Shown here: positions 1-8,002 of the stretch, piece by piece
Position numbering within the stretch: the stretch's first letter is position 1
Layout of the letters: each line of letters begins with the position of its first letter
Origin: Aquificales bacterium
GTDB lineage: Bacteria; Aquificota; Aquificia; Aquificales; Aquificaceae
NCBI GenBank assembly: GCA_027037055.1
Contig: JALWBR010000014.1
Span: 1-35,572, forward strand
Length of the DNA: 35,572 nt
Reading direction: 5' to 3'
The notes under the pieces: model-generated
Database searches by the model: none
Seen by the model: only the letters and a program-made list of their open reading frames with translations
What the model was told of the DNA's origin: nothing
Made by a program: the position numbers and the translations under genes

Positions 1-1508
1 AAGACGGTCAAGTAGATGTACCCGAATCTATACTTAAACGGTTACCTGAGGAGTTTTTGAGGAAAGCAAAAGTTGCACCGGTTAAGTATGAAGACGGCAA
101 GCTTTATGTTGTTATGCTTAATCCCTTGAATCAAAACCTTTTGAACGAGATAAGATTTTACACAAAGGTTAGTAATGTTATACCCCTTGTTGCCCCCCTT
201 TCAAGCATTGAAAAAACCCTTGACAGGCTTTTCCCAGAGTTAAGGGATGTTTTAAGTGAAATAGAGGAGCCTGCGGAGGTTGAAATAGCGGAAGAGGAAG
301 AAGCTGTCCCTACGGATGTACTTATTAAAGATTCGGAAGAGGCCCCTATCGTTAGGCTTGCTAACGGTTTAATATTTGAAGCTGTTAAACTCGGTGCTTC
401 CGATATTCATATTGAACCCTTTGAAAAGAAAGTGCTTGTAAGATACAGAGTTGACGGTGTTTTAAGGGTGTTCCATGAGCTTCCCGTCAAGATTAAGGAC
501 AGCCTCGTGGCAAGATACAAGATAATGTCTAACTTGGATATATCAGAAAAAAGGAAACCTCAGGATGGAAGGATAAGGATACTTATTCAAAAGAAGAAAA
601 TAGATTTAAGGGTTTCAACTGTACCTACGGTGTACGGCGAGAAGGTCGTAATGAGGATTCAGGAGGCAGAGAAGTATCTAAATGTAAGACTTGAGGATCT
701 GGGTTTTGAAGATGATGATCTTGAAAAGTTTAGAAGGGCTATATGGACACCCTGGGGAATGATACTTATAACGGGTCCCACGGGTTCGGGTAAAACTACA
801 ACCCTTTACTCCGCCCTCATGGAGAGGAACAAGCCTGATGTTAACATAATGACAGCGGAGGATCCTGTTGAAGTAGCCATTCCCGGTATAAATCAGGTAC
901 AAGTTAATGAAAGGATAGGACTAACCTTTGCCTCCGTTCTAAGAGCCTTTCTGAGGCAGGATCCAGATATAATCCTCGTGGGAGAGATAAGGGACTTTGA
1001 AACGGGAGATATAGCCATAAGGGCTTCCCTTACAGGTCACCTTGTATTTTCTACGCTTCATACCAATGATGCTCCAACCACGATAACAAGATTAACGGAT
1101 ATGGGTATAGAGCCTTTCCTTGTGGGATCTTCACTCATAATGGTGGTGGCACAAAGGCTTATAAGAAAACTATGCCCTAACTGTAAGGTTGAGGCGAAGA
1201 TACCGAGGGATGCCCTTGTGAGGATGGGAGTATTGAAGCATGAAAATGAAAATATAACCATATATACGGAGAATCCCAACGGCTGTTCCGCATGTAACAA
1301 TACGGGCTATAAAGGTAGAACCGCAGTCCATGAGATATTGGAAATAGACGACGAGATAAGGAGGCTTATTATTAAAGGCGGAACGGCTGATGAGATAAGG
1401 GATCTTGCTAAAGAGAAGGGTATGAGGACCCTTTATGAGTCTGGAATACTTAAGGTAAGAAAGGGTATAACCTCCATAGAGGAGGTTAACAGGGTATTAA
1501 CAAAGTAA
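1..1508 (+). CDS. pilB: Type IV pilus assembly ATPase PilB (5' end missing)
   Basis: Hexameric cytoplasmic ATPase that drives pilus extension. The frame is open from base 3 to the left edge, reading DGQVDVPESILKRL into the TTG at 57, so the gene starts outside the window and that TTG is internal. Seen: the N1-like domain end, a Walker A motif GPTGSGKTTT, Walker B in DPDIILVGEIRD, the His box TGHLVFSTLHTND, and two CxxC pairs (CPNC and CSAC) that form the zinc-binding site typical of PilB/GspE. GspE of type II secretion is the alternative, but pilT and pilC follow directly, which favours PilB. The stop TAA is followed by AGGAGGT and the pilT ATG. Confidence 0.93.
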   Translation, partial: DGQVDVPESILKRLPEEFLRKAKVAPVKYEDGKLYVVMLNPLNQNLLNEIRFYTKVSNVIPLVAPLSSIEKTLDRLFPELRDVLSEIEEPAEVEIAEEEEAVPTDVLIKDSEEAPIVRLANGLIFEAVKLGASDIHIEPFEKKVLVRYRVDGVLRVFHELPVKIKDSLVARYKIMSNLDISEKRKPQDGRIRILIQKKKIDLRVSTVPTVYGEKVVMRIQEAEKYLNVRLEDLGFEDDDLEKFRRAIWTPWGMILITGPTGSGKTTTLYSALMERNKPDVNIMTAEDPVEVAIPGINQVQVNERIGLTFASVLRAFLRQDPDIILVGEIRDFETGDIAIRASLTGHLVFSTLHTNDAPTTITRLTDMGIEPFLVGSSLIMVVAQRLIRKLCPNCKVEAKIPRDALVRMGVLKHENENITIYTENPNGCSACNNTGYKGRTAVHEILEIDDEIRRLIIKGGTADEIRDLAKEKGMRTLYESGILKVRKGITSIEEVNRVLTK

Positions 1509-1520
1509 AGGAGGTAAGGT

Positions 1521-2627
1521 ATGACGCCTGCAACATCAACCGCAAGGCAGGAGCTTAGATTGATGGATATAGTTATGAAGGCTATATCCTACGATGCAAG
1601 TGATATTCATTTAACACCGGGTACTCCTCCCGTTATAAGGGTTGATGGGAAACTAAGACCATTAGAAGATTTTCCTGTTTTGACACCGGACATGACACAG
1701 AAACTTGCCTACTCCGTAATGCCTGAAAAACACAGAAAAACCCTTGAAGAAACGGGGCAAGCTGATTTTTCCTTCGGTATAAAGGATGTGGGACGATTCA
1801 GGGCTAATGTGTTCTTTCAGAGGAACACCATAGCTGCTGCCTTTCGTAGATTACCTTACAAGATTCACAATGTCAGGGAACTCGGTCTTACGGAGAAGGT
1901 GCTTGATTTGTGTCACAAGAGTATGGGATTGGTGCTTGTTACAGGTCCTACTGGTTCAGGTAAGACAACAACCTTGGCGTCTCTGATAAATTATATAAAT
2001 GAGAACTTTCCTCATCATATCATAACCATAGAGGATCCTATAGAATATACCTTTCAGCACAGGAAGGGAATAGTCAATCAGAGGGAGATAGGACAGGATG
2101 TTCACTCCTTTTCCGATGCCCTAAGGGCAGCTTTGAGGGAGGACCCCGATGTTATCCTCGTCGGAGAAATGAGGGACAGGGAAACCATAGAGATAGCCTT
2201 AAGGGCGGCGGAAACGGGTCACCTTGTTTTCGGAACATTGCACACAAATACTGCTATTTCTACTATCACAAGGATAGTGGATATATTTCCCTCGGAACAG
2301 CAGGAACAGGTGAGGGTTCAACTTTCTTTTGTTCTTCAGGGTGTTATATCTCAGAGGCTCCTGCCAAAAATAGGCGGAGGAAGGGTGCTTGCATACGAAT
2401 TGATGGTTCCCAATTCTGGTATAAGGAATCTTATAAGGGAAAACAAGCTTCAGCAGATTTATTCATTGATGCAAAGCGGTCAGGTTGAATCGGGTATGCA
2501 GACCATGAATCAGTCCCTTTTTAAACTTTACAAGGCTGGTCTGATATCCCTTGATGATGCTTTGAGAGTTTCTCCAGATATAAAGGAATTGGAGAGGATG
2601 ATAAATGCTTCTGGTGTGAGGAGGTAA
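1521..2627 (+). CDS. pilT: Type IV pilus retraction ATPase PilT
   Basis: Hexameric motor that disassembles pilin for retraction and twitching motility. The 368-residue length fits the family. Seen: an N-terminal PAS-like region with the sequence ASDIHLTPGTPP, Walker A GPTGSGKTTT, Asp box ITIEDPIEYTFQH, Walker B DPDVILVGEMRDRET, His box TGHLVFGTLHTN, and the C-terminal SGIRNLIRE element, which corresponds to the AIRNLIRE retraction motif and separates PilT from PilB. It lacks the zinc cysteines of PilB. The ATG lies 6 nt after a strong AGGAGGT. It is 12 nt downstream of pilB and 3 nt upstream of pilC, so one operon. Confidence 0.96.
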   Translation: MTPATSTARQELRLMDIVMKAISYDASDIHLTPGTPPVIRVDGKLRPLEDFPVLTPDMTQKLAYSVMPEKHRKTLEETGQADFSFGIKDVGRFRANVFFQRNTIAAAFRRLPYKIHNVRELGLTEKVLDLCHKSMGLVLVTGPTGSGKTTTLASLINYINENFPHHIITIEDPIEYTFQHRKGIVNQREIGQDVHSFSDALRAALREDPDVILVGEMRDRETIEIALRAAETGHLVFGTLHTNTAISTITRIVDIFPSEQQEQVRVQLSFVLQGVISQRLLPKIGGGRVLAYELMVPNSGIRNLIRENKLQQIYSLMQSGQVESGMQTMNQSLFKLYKAGLISLDDALRVSPDIKELERMINASGVRR

Positions 2628-2630
2628 AGC

Positions 2631-3863
2631 ATGCCTAAGTTTAAATATAAGGCATATACTCAGGAGGGAGTTCTGGTAGAGGAAACCGCTGAAGCCCCTA
2701 CAATGCAAGAGCTTGTTAACGAGCTTAAGAGCAGAAATTATACGGTGGTTGAAGTTGAATCCCTTACCCAGGAAGCCAAGCCTAAGGGGACTAAAGGAGT
2801 AAAAAAGAAAAAGGTCCTTTTCGGGGGAGTCAGTGATAGGGATATGTCTCTCATGTGCAGGCAGTTGGGTGCATTGGTAAAGGCAGGTGTTGGTATAGTT
2901 GAAGCCATTGAGATAGTGGCGGAGCAGATGCCGAACCCCATCCTCGGTAACGCCCTTGAAAATGTAGCAAAGATGGTTAGCGAGGGATCTTCTATAACAA
3001 ATGCCATGTCAAAGCACAGGAAGGTTTTCCCCGACTTTGTTATAAATCTTGTGGCTGTGGGGGAAGAAACTGGTAATCTGGATACATCTCTTATGAGGGC
3101 ATCGGAGTATTATGAGAAAATCGCTATGATAAAGAGCAAGATAAAAAGCGCATCCTTCTATCCCGTCTTTGTGGTTGTTGTTGCTACCGTTATAGTAACG
3201 GGTATTTTATACTTCCTTGTTCCAATTTTTGCAGAAATTTATGCATCCTTCGGAGCCGCCTTACCCTTGCCTACGCAGATGCTTATAAATGCTTCAAATT
3301 TCCTTAAAGCTAATGTACTTCAAATTTTGGGAGGAACCGCCCTTTTTATAGTTGCCTTCAGATATATGATGAGAAAAAGTTACAGTTTCAGAAAGAGTGT
3401 TCACAGATTTATATTAAGAATTCCAAAATTCGGTGACCTTGCCCTTAAAAGTGCTATGGCTAAATTTGGCAGAACGATGGCAACCCTATTTGTAAGCGGT
3501 GTTTCCCTTGATAGAGCCCTGCAGATTGCTTCTGAGGTTGCGGGGAATCTCATTATAAAAGAGGCTGTTGATGTAGTTCAAAAAGAGGTAACCGAAGGTC
3601 AAGCCATGTGGCAATCAATGGAAAGACAAGGTATATTCCCGAGATTGGCTGTTGCTATGGTTAAGGTGGGTGAAGAGACGGGTAATCTTGATGAGATGCT
3701 TGAGTCCCTTGCAAGGTTTTATGAGGATGAGGTTGATAAAACGGTTGAAGGTATCGTTTCCCTTATAGAACCTTTGCTTGTTGTTACCATCGGCGGTATA
3801 GTAGGCGTCATACTCATAGCACTTTACATGCCTATCTTCAAGATAGGTGAAATTATCAAGTAA
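2631..3863 (+). CDS. pilC: Type IV pilus inner membrane platform protein PilC
   Basis: Polytopic inner-membrane platform on which PilB and PilT act. The 410 residues hold two repeated GspF domains, each containing a copy of the motif VxVGEETGNLD (VAVGEETGNLD near residue 145 and VKVGEETGNLDEML near 350). Hydrophobic membrane segments lie near residues 180-205, 230-250 and at the C-terminal end, the last ending in the VGVILIALYMPIF type of sequence usual for PilC. Start ATG with GAGGAGGT upstream inside the end of pilT. The stop TAA overlaps the next ATG by one base (TAATG). Confidence 0.95.
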   Translation: MPKFKYKAYTQEGVLVEETAEAPTMQELVNELKSRNYTVVEVESLTQEAKPKGTKGVKKKKVLFGGVSDRDMSLMCRQLGALVKAGVGIVEAIEIVAEQMPNPILGNALENVAKMVSEGSSITNAMSKHRKVFPDFVINLVAVGEETGNLDTSLMRASEYYEKIAMIKSKIKSASFYPVFVVVVATVIVTGILYFLVPIFAEIYASFGAALPLPTQMLINASNFLKANVLQILGGTALFIVAFRYMMRKSYSFRKSVHRFILRIPKFGDLALKSAMAKFGRTMATLFVSGVSLDRALQIASEVAGNLIIKEAVDVVQKEVTEGQAMWQSMERQGIFPRLAVAMVKVGEETGNLDEMLESLARFYEDEVDKTVEGIVSLIEPLLVVTIGGIVGVILIALYMPIFKIGEIIK

Positions 3864-5500
3864 TGTTAAAGTATAAAGATCTTTTGAGGCGAAGATTTGA
3901 GAATGAAGGGGGACATATATTCTATAAAAAGCATTTTAAATACAGAATAGCCCTCGTATTTCCTAACACATATAAGGTGGGAATGTCAAACCTCGGATTT
4001 CAGCTTGTTTATTTCCTTTTAAACTCTCAGGATGATATTTTTTGTGAGAGGGTATTTTTGCCGGACGATAAGGATGCGGAGGTTGTTTCTGTAGAAACAT
4101 GCACACCCTTGAGTGAATTTGATCTTATCCTTTTTTCAGTACAAACAGAATTTGATTATATGAATGTTCTTGATATGCTCAAAAGAGGGGGATTGGAGTT
4201 ATTTAAAGATAAAAGGGAAAAGACAGTTATGGCAGGCGGTATAGCGGTTTCTTACAATCCTGCTGTTCTCTCTCCCTTCATTGACGGTTTTTTCCTCGGT
4301 GAAGCGGAGGCGGGAGTGTTGGATCATCTTACGGAAGCCTTACCTTTACTGTCGGATAAATATGCATTTTTAGAATTTATGGCGAGACATCCACATATAT
4401 ATGTTCCTTCCGTAGATGGAATAGCCACCAAGGAGGTGGGAAGGGTCCATAATCTTGAGTCGGAGACACACACCCATATATTTACTGATGAGACTGTATT
4501 CGGCGATATGCTCTTATTAGAGCTTGTTAGGGGATGTGAGGCAAGATGCAGATTTTGTATAGCGGGTTACTTTGTTAAACCCTTCAGACCTAAACCCATT
4601 GAGCTTATAAAAGACGCCTTAGAGTGGGGAGTCAGATTCAGAAAAAGGGTAGGCCTCATAGGGGCGGATGTATCCAATTACCCCTGGATGGAGGAGCTTT
4701 ATAATCTCATAAAGTTTTACAATTTGGAGGTTTCCTTTTCTTCCTTAAGACCTAAATTGGATGATGATATCTTGTTCAAGATAATAAGGGAATCGGGTCA
4801 GAAAACTGTAACTATAGCACCGGAGACGGGCAGTGAAAGACTAAGATTCCTTATTAATAAGGTACACACGAATGAAGAATATTTGGAGTTTACAGAAAGA
4901 CTCGTGAAAGATTGTGGGGTCAGAGCGGTAAAACTATACTTCCTTATAGGCTTGCCATCCGAAGAAGAGGAAGATTTGGAGGCTATTACTTATTTTCTTA
5001 GGAAAATCTCTTCAATAAGCGGACTTGTAGATATAATCGCAAGTATAAATCATGTGGTCCCCAAGCCTTTCACTCCTTTTCAAAATTATGACATAGGGTC
5101 CATTGAGGATATAAAGGGTAGGGTAAAAGACTTTGAGAAGATCATAAAAAGAAGCGGTTTAAAAGGAAGGATAAAATTCCATATTGAAAAGCCTGAGAAT
5201 ACCTTTATTGAGTACCTGCTTTCTGTAGGGGGTGAGAGTATGGGACTTTTACTCAAAGATGTGTATGAAAGATACGGTAATGTTAAGAGACTTACAAAAA
5301 TTGTTAATCATGTTGATAAATTCAAACCGGTTATTTCTTCCGGTATAAAGGAAAGGTATATTAAAGCCCATTGGAATTCTTTTGTCAAGGGTAGAGAACC
5401 CTGGGGAGATTGCAGGGACGGGTGTAAGGTATGCGGATTATGTAAGGATCCTTATGTCTCCTCAGACACTCTCAGGGCTACCTATCCTGTTTGTAACTAA
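3863..5500 (+). CDS. B12-binding-type radical SAM protein (TIGR03960-like)
   Basis: Radical SAM enzyme of unknown reaction, 545 residues. The N-terminal half resembles a cobalamin-binding Rossmann domain (RIALVFPNTYKVGMSNLG near residue 30). The iron-sulfur motif is CEARCRFC, with cysteines at about 225, 229 and 232, followed by IAGYFVKPFRP, which I recognise from the TIGR03960 group. APETGSERLR and KLYFLIGLPSEEEEDL are usual downstream radical SAM elements. The C-terminal tail has a further cysteine cluster (CRDGCKVCGLC) that could hold a second cluster. The start overlaps the pilC stop by one base, so it is probably co-transcribed with pilT-pilC, though no link to pili is established. It overlaps the convergent ispA gene by 39 bp. 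Confidence 0.85.
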   Translation: MLKYKDLLRRRFENEGGHIFYKKHFKYRIALVFPNTYKVGMSNLGFQLVYFLLNSQDDIFCERVFLPDDKDAEVVSVETCTPLSEFDLILFSVQTEFDYMNVLDMLKRGGLELFKDKREKTVMAGGIAVSYNPAVLSPFIDGFFLGEAEAGVLDHLTEALPLLSDKYAFLEFMARHPHIYVPSVDGIATKEVGRVHNLESETHTHIFTDETVFGDMLLLELVRGCEARCRFCIAGYFVKPFRPKPIELIKDALEWGVRFRKRVGLIGADVSNYPWMEELYNLIKFYNLEVSFSSLRPKLDDDILFKIIRESGQKTVTIAPETGSERLRFLINKVHTNEEYLEFTERLVKDCGVRAVKLYFLIGLPSEEEEDLEAITYFLRKISSISGLVDIIASINHVVPKPFTPFQNYDIGSIEDIKGRVKDFEKIIKRSGLKGRIKFHIEKPENTFIEYLLSVGGESMGLLLKDVYERYGNVKRLTKIVNHVDKFKPVISSGIKERYIKAHWNSFVKGREPWGDCRDGCKVCGLCKDPYVSSDTLRATYPVCN

Positions 5501-6271
5501 TTCAATTATATTTCTGATTTCTTCCCCATCAGGTATTGTTTTGTTTAACATCTTAATCGTTTCTTCTCTGAGTCTTCTTACTTCCCTAATTGCAAACTTC
5601 GGATCCTTTTTGTAAACACCGTCCTTATCAAGGATGTCATCTGTGAATTGAAAAAGTAAGCCGAAGTTTCTTCCAAGGTTTTCAAGATCTTTAATGATAT
5701 CCCTTCTTCCCGCCACAATTCCCCCGCAAACAAAACAGGCTTCAAAGAGGGCAGCGGTTTTATACATATTTGTCTCAACGGGATCTTCATAACCATTTAT
5801 ATCAAAAAATTGCCCTAAAACCATACCTTGGATACCCGCCTTTCTGCTTATAACATTTATAATGTCAATTAAATCCTTTTCTTGGAGGCTTTTGAAGAGA
5901 TTCCTTTCAGAAAGTATTTGGAAAGCGTAGGTAAGGAGTGCATCACCTGAAAGTATTGCGTTTGCTTCCCCGTACTTCTTGTGGCATGTCGGTTTTCCTC
6001 TCCTGAAATCGTCGTTGTCCATGGCGGGCAAGTCATCGTGTATAAGGGAGTAGTTATGAATTATCTCTATTGAACAGCCCACGGTTATGGCATCTTCAAT
6101 ATTACCGCCCAAATAGTAGGTTGTAAGGGTTAACAAAAGGGGTCTTATCCTCTTACCCTTTTGAAGGGGATAGTAGGTTATGGGTTCATAAATATATGAG
6201 GGGATTTTATTAGGCGAGAGTAAAAGTTTTATTCTTTCTTCAATAAGTTCTCTTAAATGGCTTATGTCCAT
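5462..6271 (-). CDS. ispA: Polyprenyl (farnesyl/geranylgeranyl) diphosphate synthase
   Basis: Trans-prenyltransferase that condenses isopentenyl diphosphate with allylic diphosphates to give C15 or C20 chains for quinones and cell-wall lipid carriers. Length 269 residues. Seen: the first aspartate-rich motif in IHDDLPAMDNDDFRRG, GKRIRPLLLTL upstream, and the second motif FTDDILD. Product chain length cannot be set from motifs alone, so the symbol is a family-level choice. ATG start at 6271; no Shine-Dalgarno sequence is seen, and a TTAACA-N17-TATAAT promoter ends 7 nt before the ATG, suggesting a leaderless transcript. The 3' end overlaps the plus-strand radical SAM gene by 39 bp. Confidence 0.92.
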   Translation of the reverse strand: MDISHLRELIEERIKLLLSPNKIPSYIYEPITYYPLQKGKRIRPLLLTLTTYYLGGNIEDAITVGCSIEIIHNYSLIHDDLPAMDNDDFRRGKPTCHKKYGEANAILSGDALLTYAFQILSERNLFKSLQEKDLIDIINVISRKAGIQGMVLGQFFDINGYEDPVETNMYKTAALFEACFVCGGIVAGRRDIIKDLENLGRNFGLLFQFTDDILDKDGVYKKDPKFAIREVRRLREETIKMLNKTIPDGEEIRNIIELVTNRIGSPESV

Positions 6272-6278
6272 AACTCAG

Positions 6279-6307
6279 ATTATATTATTTTCTTACATGG
6301 ATGTTAA
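6279..6307 (-). promoter_or_regulatory. Promoter of ispA, overlapping the divergent moxR start
   Basis: On the minus strand TTAACA (6307-6302), a 17-nt spacer and a perfect TATAAT (6284-6279). The predicted start lies at the ispA ATG (6271). The -35 box is inside the first codons of moxR. The same AT core reads TATATT/TATTAT on the plus strand (6281-6288), so it may also serve moxR. Confidence 0.6.
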
Positions 6308-7202
6308 AAGGGCAATAGAAGAGATAGAACACTTCTTCATAGGTAAAAGACATGTTGTTGAGTTAGCCCTTTCGTGTTTAATTTCGCGGGGACACCTCCT
6401 CCTTGAAGATATACCCGGTGTAGGTAAGACAACCCTTGCCCTCGCGGTTGCCCAGGTTTTCGGTCTTGAGTTTAAAAGGATGCAATTTACGAGCGACCTT
6501 ATGCCCTCTGATATAACGGGGTCCTTCATCTTTGATCAATCCAAGGGTAAATTTGTTTTTAAAAAGGGACCTATATTTACAAATGTTTTTCTTGCGGATG
6601 AGATAAACAGGGCACCGCCCAAGACCCAAAGTGCCCTTCTTGAAGCCATGGCTGAGAAGCAGGTTACAGCGGACGGAAATACCTTTCCTTTACCTTCTCC
6701 CTTTTTTGTGGTTGCTACCCAGAATCCCGTTGAGCAGTATGGAACTTTTCCTTTACCCGAATCCCAGAAGGACAGATTCTCCGTAAGGCTCAGGATAGGG
6801 TATCCGGAGAGGGAAACGGAGAAAGAGATATTAAAAGGTGAAGACCCCCTTCAAAGGGTTAAGGCTATGAAACCCGTGCTAAGAAAGGAAGACCTTGAAA
6901 ATCTCCAAAAAAGGGCGGATAGCTGTTATGTTTCCGATGATGTAATAGATTATGTCCTTGATATAATTCAAAGAACGAGGGAACATCCTTCCATATTAAC
7001 AGGGGTTTCAACAAGGGGAGCCATGCAACTTTTAAGGGTTTCCCGCGCAATGGCTTTACTGAGGGGAAGGGATTTTGTAATACCTGATGATGTAAGGGAT
7101 GTGGCACCTTTTGTTTTGGGTCATAGGATAGTACCAAGGGAGGAAGCGGACGGAGAATCGGTTTTAAGGGAAATTGTTGAGGAGATAAAAATTCCCCTAT
7201 AA
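6297..7202 (+). CDS. MoxR-family AAA+ ATPase
   Basis: MoxR-type AAA+ ATPase, a chaperone-like protein that helps assemble or activate protein complexes, often with VWA-domain partners. 301 residues from the chosen start. Seen: Walker A GVGKTTL, Walker B and sensor region FLADEINRAPPKTQSALLEA, and the family signature ATQNPVEQYGTFPLPESQ, followed by a C-terminal lid with GVSTRGAMQLLR. An upstream ATG at 6264 is in frame but would add MSITQIILFSY, which is not family-like and overlaps the ispA start, so I use 6297. The DUF58 or VWA genes that usually accompany moxR are not nearby, so the client is unknown. Confidence 0.88.
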   Translation: MDVKRAIEEIEHFFIGKRHVVELALSCLISRGHLLLEDIPGVGKTTLALAVAQVFGLEFKRMQFTSDLMPSDITGSFIFDQSKGKFVFKKGPIFTNVFLADEINRAPPKTQSALLEAMAEKQVTADGNTFPLPSPFFVVATQNPVEQYGTFPLPESQKDRFSVRLRIGYPERETEKEILKGEDPLQRVKAMKPVLRKEDLENLQKRADSCYVSDDVIDYVLDIIQRTREHPSILTGVSTRGAMQLLRVSRAMALLRGRDFVIPDDVRDVAPFVLGHRIVPREEADGESVLREIVEEIKIPL

Positions 7203-7203
7203 T
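7198..7203 (+). promoter_or_regulatory. Putative -10 element before the HAD gene
   Basis: TATAAT spans the last codons of moxR and ends 10 nt before the ATG at 7214. No Shine-Dalgarno sequence precedes that ATG. The upstream -35 is weak (TTGTTG at 7174, spacing 18). The layout fits a leaderless start. Confidence 0.35.
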
Positions 7204-7213
7204 AAATAACCTG

Positions 7214-8002
7214 ATGTTTACCCTTCTTATAGACCTTGACGGTGTTCTCGTCAAAGATAAGGAACTTAATCCCTTCCCTGACGCTTCCGAGTTTATAGAA
7301 TTTTTAAGGGATAACAATATACCTTTTAAAATAGTTTCAAACAATTCAACAAGATCGCCTTCAAAGTTAAGGGAGGATCTTAATAGTAAAGGTATTCCGA
7401 TAAGGGAAGGGGAGATAATAACCCCGGTGGGGGTACTACCCCAGTATCTTAGGGAAAGGAAAATAAATAAGATCTTTGTTATGGGAACAAATATGCTTGG
7501 GGATTATCTGAAAGATGAAGGTTTTGAAGTTGTAAGGGATTATAGGGTGGACGGTGTCGTTATAGGTCAGGATAAGGGTATGAGTTTTGAAAAATTTAAG
7601 ATTGCAACATCAGCGGTATTCCTTGAAAAGGCAACTATTATACCCGTCAATTTGAGCAGAATAGTGAAAGATTCTGACGGGCTTTATTTCCCAGGAGCAG
7701 GTTCCGTTGCTAAGATGATAGCTGAAGCTACAAATTATAAGGAAGAACTGCCCAACCTCGGAAAGCCTTCAAGGGATTTTGTAAGGATGGCTTTAAAAGG
7801 ACTGCCCGAAGAGGAGGTTTATCTTATAAGCGATGATATATATACAGACCTTATGGGGGCGAGGGATATGGGACTTAAAACGATTTTTATGACAACGGGT
7901 AAGTATAAAAAAGATGAACTTGAAAAATCCGGTTTCATTCCAGACTTTGTATTTAACAGCCTTTATGAATTAAAGGCTAAAATATCAGAGTGGTTAAGCT
8001 GA
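7214..8002 (+). CDS. HAD-superfamily (type IIA, NagD-like) phosphatase
   Basis: Haloacid dehalogenase-type hydrolase, probably a sugar-phosphate or nucleotide phosphatase; the substrate cannot be told. 262 residues. Seen: motif I LIDLDGVLV (nucleophile Asp7 and Asp9), motif II VSNNSTRSP, motif III lysine in LGKPSRDF, and motif IV LISDDIYTDLMGARDMG. The IIA cap between motifs II and III (GVVIGQD) resembles NagD and pNPPase proteins. It lies 11 nt after moxR and overlaps lptD by 13 bp, so it is likely expressed with lptD. Confidence 0.85.
   Translation: MFTLLIDLDGVLVKDKELNPFPDASEFIEFLRDNNIPFKIVSNNSTRSPSKLREDLNSKGIPIREGEIITPVGVLPQYLRERKINKIFVMGTNMLGDYLKDEGFEVVRDYRVDGVVIGQDKGMSFEKFKIATSAVFLEKATIIPVNLSRIVKDSDGLYFPGAGSVAKMIAEATNYKEELPNLGKPSRDFVRMALKGLPEEEVYLISDDIYTDLMGARDMGLKTIFMTTGKYKKDELEKSGFIPDFVFNSLYELKAKISEWLS

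Noticed and set aside
6264-6296. ATG 6264 as the moxR start
   Set aside because: The added residues are not family-like and there is no ribosome-binding site; it overlaps the ispA start codon.
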